Origin: Nilaparvata lugens
Taxonomy: Eukaryota; Arthropoda; Insecta; Hemiptera; Delphacidae
DNA length: 64,000 nucleotides
Assembly: GCF_014356525.2 (NCBI RefSeq)
Contig: NC_052508.1
Location: 66,339,708 to 66,403,707 of the forward strand
Reading direction: 5' to 3'
The notes under the pieces were generated by a model. The model was not told where the DNA came from. It saw only the letters and a list, made by a program, of their open reading frames with translations, and did not search any database. This document shows positions 21,486 to 31,659 of the stretch, one piece after another. Position numbers and translations under genes: made by a program. Numbering within the stretch: position 1 is the first letter of the stretch; each line of letters starts with the position of its first letter.

Positions 21486-22292
21486 ACTATTTGAGTACCC
21501 CTGTAATAATTTTTCTAAGATGCACATTTTGATTTCAGTAAATCAGATAAATTTTGAGTATAATCTTATGTTTATTGAGTGTAGTCTAGTTTTTCAGTTA
21601 CCGTAATAATTTTTCTTTCGATAATAAGTTACTATTTGAGTACCCCTGTAATAATTTTTCTCTGAATAAAACGACTCAGATTGTGAATTTCTACATTTTT
21701 CTGAAACTTGATTCAAGTAGAATAGATTACATCACATAGAGGTGGTATACATAGTCACGATTACTTGATACTTGTTTAAGTATCACAAGTTTTCAAGGAC
21801 AACAGATAATAGTGTAGCAACTGAAACTATACTCTCTCTATTCCGTTCATTGGGTATACAAAATTTTCATAAACGTTTCAATGTTTTAATCAGATAACAC
21901 TTTAAGGTTATCTTGTGTTTATTATGGGTGGTCTGGTTTTACAGTTACTGTAAAATTTTTCATTGAATAATTTTACTATTTGAGAACCCCTGTAATAATT
22001 TTTCTCAGATAGATGCATTTTTGACTTCAGAAATCAGATAATTTTGAGTATAATCTTATGTTTATTGAGTGTAGTCTAGTTGTTTCAGGTACCGTAATAA
22101 TTTTTCTTTCGATAAAAACGTTACTATTTGAGAACCCCTGTAATAATTTTTTCCTGAATAAAACGACTCAGATTGTGAATTTCTACATTTTTCTGAAACT
22201 TGATTCAAGTAGAATAGATTACATCACATAGAGGTGGTATACATGGTCACGATTACTTGATACTTGTTTAAGTATCACAATTTTCAAGGACA

Positions 22293-22555
22293 ACATCATT
22301 TCTATAGGGCATCTCAATAGGCGTGTCTTTGAAAAGTGTGCTCTTGTTAACACGGTATTATTCCTAAGTAGGCCATTTTCGGCGGCTATCATTTTTATAG
22401 TAATTGCCTCTACCATTCATTGTTCAGAATAATTGTGTCACTGTCTTCGATACTTTTCTCTCTCTTTTGACAGTGATGCACAACCTTCACTCTCATTTTT
22501 TCGCTAACCACCTGTTCTATTTACTTTTTAGACTGAATCATGAATTGCATGTACA
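22293..22555. other. No supported feature
   Basis: Spacer between tandem duplications. Confidence 0.4.
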
Positions 22556-22670
22556 CCAGTATGAAAATGAATAGTTTTTCACTTTTCATTCTTTGTTGAT
22601 TTCTCATTTCAGTATGAAAATGAATAGTTTTTCACTTTTCTTTCTTTGTTGATTTCTCATTTCACTAACA
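22556..22670. repeat. Tandem 54-bp duplication
   Basis: CAGTATGAAAATGAATAGTTTTTCACTTTTC followed by TTTGTTGATTTCTCATTTCA occurs twice in a row with one or two differences. Confidence 0.92.
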
Positions 22671-22836
22671 CCACTTCTAGCCTTGGACTTACTAGACCAA
22701 TAAAGAAAGGATAAGCTTATTATTGCGGTTTTATTAGAACATTAATTTGGAAAGTAGACTTATTATATAGGCCTACTATCAGGTAACCCGTGCTCCGCAA
22801 GGGTCTAATTAAAAACTTGAGAAACTGAAAACTTCA

Positions 22837-23359
22837 TACTGTTTCCAAGTTCGGGATTTCGCTAAGTTCTAGACTTTAAACAGCTGGAGTCAGAAAATTG
22901 GCTTTCCGAAACGGGGCGTAGTCATCGTTTTTATGATAATCTTTATCATAATTTATTTAGGACTGAGAATTTTGTGAAGTGAACAACTACAAGACTTCGG
23001 ACTATGTGTACCTTTTATATAAATCTGGGAGAGGAATAGCACAAGGCTACCTTATTTTTTCTCTCCCTATCATTTTGATGATGTGTACTTATTTTATGAT
23101 CAATAAAGTATACGAATCAATATTTTTTCTCATCTATAATTACAAACGTTTTCCTTGATGTAAATGAAACATCACTAAATAATTAGAAATATCTGAAACT
23201 TTACACATTTTCTCTATATTTTTTTTGTTTTCAATTTTCTAGTTTTTTGAAATTTAATTTAAACGTGGACTGCGACTACACCCCGTTTCGGGAAGCCAAT
23301 TTTCTGACTCCAGCTGTTCAAAGTCTTGAACTTACCTAAATCCTGAGCTCGGAAACCGG
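22837..23359. mobile_element. Foldback element nested in a Helitron
   Basis: Arms of about 86 bp (22837-22923 and 23274-23359) are reverse complements (CAGCTGGAGTCAGAAAATTG, CCGAAACGGGG.GTAGTC). The interior holds a family A tail. Confidence 0.8.
22957..23125 (+). repeat. Family A tail inside the nested foldback
   Basis: GGACTGAGAATTTTGTGAAG, GAACAACTACAAGAC, then hairpin GGGAGAGGAATAGCAC...CTCTCCC and GATCAATAAAG. This is a third nesting level at this site. Confidence 0.8.
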
Positions 23360-23597
23360 CCCTTTAGAGAATTTGAAATAGGCCTATAACCACCGTCGGT
23401 AAATTGATAATCTGTATGCAAAATTTCAAGTTAATCGGTCCAGTAGTTCAGACTTGATGTGACATTCGTGAATTTCCTATCCCGTATGTGTATAAGCCAA
23501 TTATTCTTTCCTTTATTATATTATAGATCATGTTTCATTCAATCTATTTTATCAAGTTCGCTAGGAAATGCTAATCTGTACAGATAATATCTGCTCC

Positions 23598-23942
23598 TAT
23601 AGTGAGGTCCATGTTATAATGGCAGTGTTTGATTAGCAGTGGTATTGCTATCCTTTTCTATCATTCAACAAAGTGGATAGCACTATCTCCAGATCGTCTT
23701 TTAACAATGTAGAATTAATAATTAATTAACGAAATATTTTATCTTAATTATAAAATTATTGAAAAATATCATTTCTGGCTTTATAAAATATAATTGATTA
23801 TTTTAAACTTGAATGTACAGTTATATTACATCAATAGAATCTGTATCAGCTACCGTCTATAGAAGGCATTGACAAGACAGAGGATCGGAAAGGTTTTTCT
23901 CCTATCTTTCTCCACTGCCACTATAACGTGGACCTCACTATA
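23598..23942. mobile_element. MITE family C, copy 4
   Basis: Ends TATAGTGAGGTCCATGTTAT and TATAACGTGGACCTCACTATA, in the same orientation as copy 2, with the inner GCGGATAG-like segment shortened. Confidence 0.88.
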
Positions 23943-24639
23943 GTACAGAACCTGAGTATACTGTTTCAGTACCCAAGTAGCCTTGACGTTGATGTTTCTA
24001 AAACAATTGCAACGAGAATATTCTGTTAAACATACAATACTCATTCATCCGTTTTCAATATGACACATATTAGTTCTAGCGAAAAAAAGTTAGTTTCCTG
24101 TTCTCCAAGTACGTCAACTGAGTGAGTCATTGCCTGACATACTTATCGGATTGGAGTTTCATAACATTTTAATTCTGCGCTGATTTGTCGATAGATGATT
24201 AATCACCAAATTCATTCATTCCGTGGAATATTTGCACCGTAATCAAAATTTTCACATAGTTTTGAATACTGGATTCACTATCTTCTTCATTTAATTGTAT
24301 TTGTACAGTTAGTTATCATTATACATTGATATACATTGATTAGTATTAGAATTACACGCCATTAATTAAACTTGCTGATTATAAAATTCCTGAAAAATGT
24401 TTTCCTTATATCATAGTAGTTAGCATATCCTTCATAGAACTGTTCATTGATAATAAATGATATTTTCCTGGACTCCCAGGAATCTGTGGTAAAACCTATA
24501 GTCCAGTCATTCCATGTTCAACTGTGATTAAAACTATTCTTTTCACATTTTTTGTAAAGGCTAGTAGGTCTAAAGATTTGATGTGTTTTCGATCGAAAGT
24601 ACTTTGCAGAGGCTTCGAATTTTACTGTTTTTTCGGACG
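23943..24639. other. No supported feature
   Basis: AT-rich spacer. The frames at 23850 and 24524 overlap repeats and have no domain. Confidence 0.4.
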
Positions 24640-24824
24640 CTTTAATAATAATACTGAGGTTGCCTGTGAATGGGTAATGAGTGAGAGGAATGATGATGAT
24701 GATGAGAGATGACGACTACTGTTTAGCTAGTTGGGACCGACGACTTATCGTCTCCACCGTTAGACGGGGTGGCTGTATCTATGTGATTATACTGTGGTCA
24801 AAAACTTTTGCCCTGGTCTAGATT
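24640..24824 (-). mobile_element. Second SINE family (tRNA-like), copy 1
   Basis: The minus strand matches 45.08-45.29 kb: GGGCAAAAGTTTTTGACCACAG, ATCACATAGAT, GACGATAAG.CGTCGGTCCC, GTAGTCGTCATCTCTCATCAT, CTCACTCATTACCC, CCTCAGTATTATTATT. The A/T-triplet tail is at the left edge. The tRNA head is almost lost in this copy. Confidence 0.7.
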
Positions 24825-24838
24825 CTATTTTCTCGATT

Positions 24839-25196
24839 TATCGCTATTTTCCAACCGATAATCATGTAAATGGTACCAAATTTTTCAGAAAGATTTGGAG
24901 ATCATGCTCCGAAACTCCAAATTTTATTTTTATAACTCTAAAGTGACTATGTGAGTCGATGAACTTGCAGAAAATTTGGCAAAGTTTGACGTATAATAGG
25001 AAAAATGTAAAATAGGAAAATTTGTAGGTAGACTCATGATTTCCTAATCTAACAATTTCGTACCATTTCCATGATTATCGGTTGGAAAGAAACTTCTATG
25101 TAGGAAAAATGTGTATCGAAATTTGTAGGTAGGCTCATGATATCCAAATCTAACAATTTCGTACCATTTCCATGATTATCGGTTGGAAAATAGCGT
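24839..25196. mobile_element. Foldback with one duplicated arm
   Basis: CTATTTTCCAACCGATAATCATG at the left pairs with CATGATTATCGGTTGGAAAATAG at the right. The right arm exists twice in tandem (unit ~108 bp, 25020-25090 and 25118-25196). Confidence 0.75.
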
Positions 25197-25429
25197 CTGA
25201 AACAGAAAAATGTGAAGTGCCTGTTTGTCCTGTTTTGTCTTTTTTCCGAAGGTAGAGATTGCTTTACCTTCTCTGAAAATACGAAATAAGGATAAAGGGT
25301 ATAATTTACTCCTGGAAAGTAAGAAAATAATTGATGAAAATAAAAAGAAACATCGGAAAATGAGAAAGAACAAAGATTGTGTTACTAAAGTCTAGAATTT
25401 AGTATAGTATAATTATGTACTGCTGAAGC

Positions 25430-25575
25430 AATACAAACTACAAGACTTAACCTTTTTTTGACTATGTGTAACCTTATCTAAATTAGGGAGAGGAATACCA
25501 CAAGGTTGTCTTATTTTTCTCTCCCTATAATTTTGATGATGTACTTATTGTATCAATCAATAAAGAATAAAGAAT
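25430..25575 (+). repeat. Family A tail
   Basis: ACTATGTGTAACCTTATCTA, hairpin GGGAGAGGAATACCAC...CTCTCCC, then GATGATGTACTTATTGTATC and AATAAAG. The 5' part is truncated. Confidence 0.85.
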
Positions 25576-26139
25576 ACTGCCGAATGAATCATTGTTACAC
25601 GATCTATGAAGTATTTCACACTTATGCAGAATATGAGTAAATACAAGTTACATTTTTTGATTATTTTATTATTTGAATTGATTCTGCATGGAAATGGGTC
25701 AACAGCCTCACTAAAACTGTACAGATTTCCCGTTGAAAGAATCAATGGAGAGTTTCTTGTTACAGTAATTTTTTCGAGGTCTTACTTGGATAGTAGAATA
25801 ATGCCTACAGCTAGAGATTAGAGGGTCATTAACTGCTGCAGAATCGACCGGTCTTTTCGTTCAAATTGAAGGTCAGTGTCAACGTAGCTGGCACGAAATG
25901 CACCACCACTTAAACTAATTGACTGTCAAACTACCGAAAATTGAAATAGATTGCATTTGACTCGAAGTTTAGCTTAGCCTGCTACCTGAATTGATGAATG
26001 GAAACTGAGAATGAATTGAATGGGCTAGAGTTATAGTTTGTCAAATCTGAAGTGTACGCTATTTCTTTTATTTGTTTCATTATAATAACTGTTACATTCA
26101 TTAACAGTTCACTAACTGTTACTTTCAGTAAATAACTGT
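25576..26139. other. No supported gene
   Basis: A 71-codon frame at 25606-25821 (plus) starts with a hydrophobic stretch. It has no family features, and splice context is absent. Confidence 0.35.
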
Positions 26140-26840
26140 TACAGATTCTTCACCTTTTCCAACTGTATTTGAGAAAGTATCAATTGTGTAATAATTGAGA
26201 ATAGTCATTGGCATTATATGCCAATTTTCTCAAATTTTGAGAAAACCTCAGATGTAAATTAGAATAGTCAATTGTATTTGAGAAGTCATCACTTGTTATT
26301 GAGAAGTCATTACTTGTTATTGAGAATAGTGAATTTTATTTGAGAAAGTAACATTTCGATTTGAAATCGAGAACATGTCAGTTGTAATTGGGAAATGATT
26401 CTAAATTCATCTTAGCTGTAAATCTTAACTTCTATTTATGTATGATGATCAGCTAGCTACATCAATATTTATACTATATAATTTGCCCCCATGCAATGCC
26501 TATGGTAGTAATTGGAATACTTTGTACGTAGTACAGTATCCTTTTCTGCTCAAATCAAACCTGAACTGTAAGCTACAGAAGAGTCAAGGCATGTCAATTG
26601 AAAAATTTTCTCATTTTCAATTGATATCTTCTCATTTACATTTGACGATTTCTCAAAAATACAATTATTCACTATTCTCAATTACATGTGATGACTTCCC
26701 AAATACAATTGACTATTCTCATCTACATCTGACATTCTCTCGATCACAAGTGACTATTCTCAAATACAATTGGTATTTTCTCAAATTAACTTGATACTTT
26801 CTAAAATACAATGGGAAAAGGTGTAGTGATGCATAAGGGG
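26140..26840. repeat. 700-bp foldback of degenerate TTTGAGAA repeats
   Basis: The left arm (26140-26425) repeats GTATTTGAGAAAGT-like units; the right arm (26585-26835) repeats the complement (ACTATTCTCAAATACAATTG). The outermost parts CACCTTTTCCAACTGTATTT and AAATACAATGGGAAAAGGTG also pair. The 118-codon frame at 26438-26794 is made of these repeats and is not a gene. Confidence 0.75.
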
Positions 26841-27321
26841 ATAACTACATACTCCACTGTTCACTATTTCGTCTTGTAAATAAATAATGTTATAAATAGA
26901 TTAATTATGATCTCTTCTATGTGAAAGCTGGTGACCCAAGCTGGGTTAATTAATAATTCATTATTCAATTCATTTACAAGATTAAATTACACAGCTTATT
27001 CATCTCTTCACTTCATAATTAAATTTTTGTAGTAATAATCATAGTTCTGTACCTTGATATTGTTATAATTTTATTCCATAATAAAGTAGAACAGGGCTAC
27101 TCGAATATTTTATTATAGCAAATTATTAGATTCTTGTACCCAAGTGGCAAATACACTACTTTACGATTGACAATGAGAATGGGATAAATGCCCCAAACTA
27201 GTCATGAAAATATAACAAGGTTACGAGTAATCTTCTGTAATTGAATTCAATTCAATTCAATTTCGATAGTTTTATATTTCGATTCCCAAAATACAGTACT
27301 AATTTTTTGTGTTTGTTCCAG
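26841..27321. other. No supported feature
   Basis: AT-rich. Its last 20 bases are a pyrimidine-biased stretch ending TTCCAG that fits a splice acceptor for the next entry. An AATTC run lies at about 27241-27262. Confidence 0.35.
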
Positions 27322-27378
27322 GTAATACATCGGTGGTTATAGACTTATCAAATAGCCTATATTCGGCTGGAGCTGGAG
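27322..27378 (+). CDS. Candidate 57-bp internal exon, gene unknown
   Basis: A T-rich tract and TTCCAG directly precede this segment, and GGAG|GTAAAAA follows, fitting acceptor and donor consensus. Between them one frame is open in phase 1-1, meaning one base is borrowed on each side. It reads NTSVVIDLSNSLYSAGAG and then Gly across the junction. The length is a multiple of three, so it could be skipped without shifting frame, as microexons often are. The base composition is less AT-rich and less repetitive than the flanks. I do not recognise the protein. No partner exon is identified in the window, which would fit very long introns. A chance match cannot be excluded. Confidence 0.3.
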
Positions 27379-28035
27379 GTAAAAATATTACTTATTAATA
27401 TAACATTTCTATCCCCCAGTAACTTGCATGAGTATGTTCTAGATTTCTCAATGATCAACTCCTCTAATGAAATCTGTATTTAATATGAAACTTGATTTAT
27501 CCAATTCGAAACTCAATGAAAGTGATTTTACTCTCAAAGGCTCCTATCTTGAATTACTCTTGGGATGCACTTTGAAGAGACAAATTAATGCTATTCATAA
27601 TGTTCTTGACTTATGATAACTCAGGATTAAGATGTTTTTTCCGTATTAGAAACATGAGTGATTTTTGCTAAGGAATTGGAGGAGAAATTAAGGGAAATTG
27701 AAATTGTTAAAAAATCACTCAAATTTAGTGTTTTTTGCTGAGGTAAGGAAATTTTTGGTTTCAGAAAATCCAGTCAAAGAACCCTTCCCAGTTTACTCTC
27801 TCTAAAAATAATTCGAATTAACATGGAAAAAAATTATTCATTTATTTTGGGAAAAACATTGGTTTTGGCTAGGAATCAGACAATAAATTAAAATCTTCTG
27901 GGAGGTGAATGCGTCAAATAACAAGAGGACTCCCTCTGGTTCTTGTATTCTCAAAAACATTTCTGGGGCAACTACAATTTTCATCGCTATCCTACATAAA
28001 TTTTTCCTTATGAACAAAATAATTATTAAACACAG
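27379..28035. other. No supported feature
   Basis: AT-rich. A short direct repeat (GTGATTTTTGCTAAGGAATTGGAGG, TTTAGTGTTTTTTGCTGAGGTAAGG) lies at about 27659-27750. Confidence 0.4.
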
Positions 28036-28222
28036 ATGAAAATTACCGAGATATTGCAATTATTCAAATGCGAATGAATTAATAATTATTATTAAACGAA
28101 AATCCAAATTAAATGCTGTAATTCGCCCCGAAGACTTCTGCTACTGCAAATATTGACAACAGGGTAAACTAGATGGAAATTCGATGAACATTACTATTCA
28201 AAAATTATTTGTTAGCCCGGGA
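28036..28222 (-). mobile_element. SINE family D with extended tail
   Basis: Minus-strand SINE body with the T-arm remnant CCCGGG at its right edge. On the left the tail continues for ~50 bp (GAAAATTACCGAGATATTGC, AATGCGAATGAATTAATAAT). That tail also precedes the SINE at 63.19 kb and ends the duplicated unit at 61.2 kb. Confidence 0.75.
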
Positions 28223-28910
28223 ATTATTAATTATTAAACAGGGTAAACAACAACAGGATGGGTAGAGTCAATGGGTACATAATTGTTATAATATATGAAC
28301 ATAATACTGTAATTATTATTATATATGGATGATAATTCGACATAAATTATCATAGATTTTTCTGGTCAAAAATGTAGACAATATATTGGTCTTGGAACCC
28401 TTTTCGTGGTGAATGGGGTAAACAAAGTATGGCAGACTGACTTGGGGTTGGCGTTCGACTCGCATATTATGGCGCCACCCTGACTGGCGTCTATTCGTCG
28501 TTGAATCTGGAGCATGGATTTCTGTCGCCCCTCATTCTATTTTACCCTTTCTCTCACTCGCTGTCCTCGTATCTCTGTCTCTGTTTCCAGTCACTGCCCT
28601 AGCCACGTGTTTGCCGCGTTTTGGGGTATTTGGGAGCACTCTACATTGATTGCTGTACTCCAAGTTTGCCAAAGAAAAGCTGAAGGAAAGCTAGTTGCTC
28701 GATAATGTCGTCGAAGAAATTACATTTCATTCTGTGTGCCACTTTCATAAGATATATCAATATTCTTATACTTATATTTTATTCTTATACATCACAGAGG
28801 AAAAAGGATTTATCCTTCTCGGTGTCTACATTGAACTATACATGAATCTATATAAAACTATCATACTGCAGGAAAAAAGCATTGACACGTCAATTGACTA
28901 CAATAGGCTA
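28223..28910. other. Spacer with a GC-richer patch
   Basis: Positions 28425-28700 are richer in GC and CpG (GTTGGCGTTCGACTCG, CCACGTGTTTGCCGCG) than the flanks. A TTTCCAG precedes 28590. A promoter or exon is conceivable, but no reading frame is convincing. Confidence 0.25.
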
Positions 28911-29864
28911 CTAGTCCAGTCACTATATACATTGGTGCATGCAATTTATATTGTAATTCTGATTTTTTAATATATTATTTGGCTACATAAGAGAAGTCCA
29001 GAACCAAAATATAAATGAATAAAATGAACCAGTCACTATATACATTGGTGCATGCAATTTATATTGTAGTTCTGATTTTTTAATATATTATTTGGCTACA
29101 TAAGAGAAGTCCAGAATGCAAAATTTCCTTGTGCTAGAGGTTATAAGTGTTTGAAATTTTGATCCTTGATGTGTCCTTAAGCGCCCCTCTACACTGGGAA
29201 ATACTGAAATGAAGTGCATCTAACGGGTGATTACCATAGAACATAATCTTATGAACTTATGTCATTGTGCGAAATATCAATGTGAAGACTATGTAGTTAG
29301 TGATGATGGTTGAAGCTGAAAATTAGGTGTTTTTCACAATACAAGGAGCATTGTTGTCAGGTGTACCTGAAAATCTATATGGAATAGAGCGCTCTACCTG
29401 ATCTCAGATTGTAGAGCACAAAAATACGCCCAGAGGGATTTTGAATTATACATCTAAATGGTAACAATCGGAAGATATTGTTGATCAAAAACTAAAATTC
29501 ATCAAAATTGATTATCTCTTCAAATTTCACTCATTTTTGAAAAATCATAACTCAGTACTCATTTGAGATAGAGAGTTTTGAATGATCTCATTTTATTCAG
29601 AATTTCATAATCTAGAAAAAAGGCGGTAGCAAATTTTTCTGTCCGATTACGAAATTTGGCAGAAATAGCTGAAAACTGGAAAATGAGCCGAAAATACGAG
29701 GTTTTTGGGCCACACTGTATCTAGCACAAGGAAATTTTGCATGAAGAAATTGGTTCTGAACTTCTCTTATGTACCCAAATAATATATTAAAAAATCAGAA
29801 CTACAATATAAATTGCAAGCACACCCCCTTTCATGTCTATATTGACTGGACTATACCGCTCATT
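28911..29864. mobile_element. 0.95-kb foldback with duplicated left arm
   Basis: The left arm (28911-29150) contains two direct ~120-bp copies of TATACATTGGTGCATGCAAT...GAGAAGTCCAGAA. The right arm (29710-29864) is the complement (CTTCTCTTATGTACCCAAAT, TGCAAGCACACC, TATTGACTGGACT). The CTAGCACAAGGAAATTTTGC pairing adds to the arms. The middle (29165-29705) is unique and non-coding. Confidence 0.75.
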
Positions 29865-29983
29865 TAATGTTATTCGAACGACTGTAGTGTACTTTTACTA
29901 TCATGATCATGATGAAGCCATAAAAGGTCCCAACTCTTTGAAGATATTGTCGACTGAACTTGACATGGAAACTTTAATTCCTT

Positions 29984-30148
29984 TGATGAAATAAAAACAC
30001 ATAGATGTTGTCAGTTTTCTACACTTTAATTTGGTACACGACCATGGTTTCGTGACCACACAGGTGACCTGTGTGGTCACGAAACCATGGTCGTGTACCA
30101 AATTAAAGTGTAGAAAACTGACAACATCTATGTGTTTTTATTTCATCA
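29984..30148. repeat. Perfect 165-bp palindrome
   Basis: Two 82-bp arms that I read as identical reverse complements are separated by one base (G at 30066). The centre is CACACAGGT-G-ACCTGTGTG. The outer parts carry AGATGTTGTCAGTTTTCTAC and its complement. The 64-codon frame on the minus strand is a by-product. Confidence 0.95.
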
Positions 30149-30487
30149 TGGAACGTTTCTACAACATCGACCACAACTCAGTTGAAGTTTTAATTCCTTT
30201 ATTGGAATAATCCGACACTGCAATTTACCAATCAACTAACTGATCAAAGACCAAAAATTGAAATTCATATTACAAAGTAAGAGAAGCCAGTTCCTAGTTG
30301 CAGTAATTCTGTTTATTATATTAGTTTGATAAGACACTTGCCGCCCACTATGAATGAGTGTCAGCTGGATAGTGGATCACTGACATGAGTTGTGTGACCT
30401 TCCATTCATGAGGAGGTCAATTCAGGGGTCACAGGTCATGTCAAGTAACCGCAATGTTCCTGGATCTTTTTTACTTTCCTTACAAGT
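30149..30487. other. No supported feature
   Basis: GAAGTTTTAATTCCTTT at 30184 echoes GAAACTTTAATTCCTTT at 29968, left of the palindrome. Confidence 0.4.
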
Positions 30488-30694
30488 CAGCTCTTGTCAT
30501 ACACTCATACTCTTGTTGAATATTGTGTACATAAACGTGGTAATCTTTCTCTCCCACTCTCTCTTGCCTCCTTCCTTTTTTTATCACTCTTTTGTCATAC
30601 TCTTGTCTTGTTGACTATTATGTACAAAAACGTGGTTACATCTTTCTCTCTCAAACTCTCTTGCCTCCTTCCGCTTTTTATCACTCTTACATTC
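30488..30694. repeat. Tandem ~100-bp duplication, pyrimidine-rich
   Basis: GTCATAC..TCTTGT.TTGA.TATTRTGTAC, AAACGTGGT, CTCTCTTGCCTCCTTCC and TTTATCACTCTT recur at one-unit spacing. Three overlapping frames here are copies of one another. Confidence 0.88.
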
Positions 30695-31294
30695 TAACTC
30701 ACTCTCGTTTTGTCTGTCTCTTATTGAACGTATTTCCTCATACAAGGATGAATTCAAGTTTCTCAACGTGGCCAAATTACTGAACATCTACTAATCACAC
30801 GCCCTAAAACATTTCAACTGACACTTCTATACTTTCTTTGTTTCTCCTTTTCGTGTACCATTGACTGCGTTTTTAGGCAGTTGTAACTTTTGTTCTTGAC
30901 CTGTCTTATGACAGTTTTTTTTTATTGTTCTTGACTTGTTCACTTGTGGCCATACCTATGACCACGCTATGAACAGAAACACATTATTATTATTATTATT
31001 AGGGTTTTGCTCATTTAATCACCATTTATGCCATCTGTTCCATCCCACTTGATAGTCGATACTGTGTTATTGATGTACTTTTTGTGATCTGAATTGAATC
31101 AATTCTTTTCGAATTGAAACTTCTGAAATTGAGCTACCAGTTAAAACGTCACGAGAAACCTGAGTGCTCCGCACTTTTCTGATTTGTAGATGATTTTAAA
31201 CATGGGGGTTTCAAGAATTCATGAGAGATCAAGAAGTGTGTTCTTAGAAATAAGATTTCATGATTTTTTATAACTGATGGTTGAGAATAAAAAA
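30695..31294. other. No supported feature
   Basis: Includes a short echo TTGTTCTTGACYTGT at 30891 and 30930, and a TTATTATTATTATTA run at 30985. Confidence 0.4.
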
Positions 31295-31466
31295 ATTAGT
31301 AATCTAAGGACCCTTTTAAAATTGTTCAATCTCGATATGTTTTGGCTATTAATGCCATGATTAAGTGATTGGAAAAGTTTTCTTTTTCCAATAACTTGAT
31401 AATGGCAATATATAGCCGAAACATGTCGCCTTGAACAATTTTAAAAGGGTACTTACATTTCTAATT
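31295..31466. mobile_element. 172-bp foldback (GACCCTTTTAAAATTGTTCAA arms)
   Basis: The left arm AATTAGTAATCTAAGGACCC and CTTTTAAAATTGTTCAA pairs with TTGAACAATTTTAAAAGGGT...AATT on the right, around GGAAAAGTTTTCTTTTTCC. It contains TATGTTTTGGCTAT and its complement ATAGCCGAAACAT. Non-coding. Confidence 0.85.
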
Positions 31467-31659
31467 CTTATTTAAATTTAATGATGTACATGTATTTTTC
31501 AATAACTATCTGTGTTGTCAATGATATAGATGTCACATACATTCTATCATGATAGAATATCTGATAGACACATATATAAAGGGTCAAGGTAAAATTCAAA
31601 AGTAAAATTACAAGAAGTTAGAAACTTAACTACCACTCAGTTTTTCTACCTTTGTTTTT

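Larger units (their letters stand above)
20505..22292. repeat. Tandem duplication; first unit carries element H
   Basis: Unit 1 (20505-21805) and unit 2 (21806-22292) share GATAGTGTAGCAAC.GAAACTATACTC, TATTATGGGTGGTCTGGTTTTACAGTTACTGTAA, TACTATTTGAG.ACCCCTGTAATAATTT and GAGGTGGTATACAT.GTCACG in the same order. Unit 1 is longer only because the 0.8-kb element H lies within it. Smaller internal direct repeats (CCCCTGTAATAATTTTTC) occur two to three times per unit. Confidence 0.88.
22776..23527 (-). mobile_element. Helitron family E split by a nested foldback
   Basis: The minus-strand 3' end is at the left (ACCCTTGC-GGA-GCACGGGT hairpin, terminal CTAG decayed to ATAG). The 5' end is at the right (TCTATAATATAATAAAGG). 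The body breaks after AACTGAAAACTT and resumes at GAGAATTTGAAATAGGCC. A 523-bp foldback lies between. Confidence 0.8.

Noticed and set aside
26438..26794. 118-codon frame on the plus strand
   Set aside because: Lies in the right arm of a degenerate foldback; composed of the repeat words.
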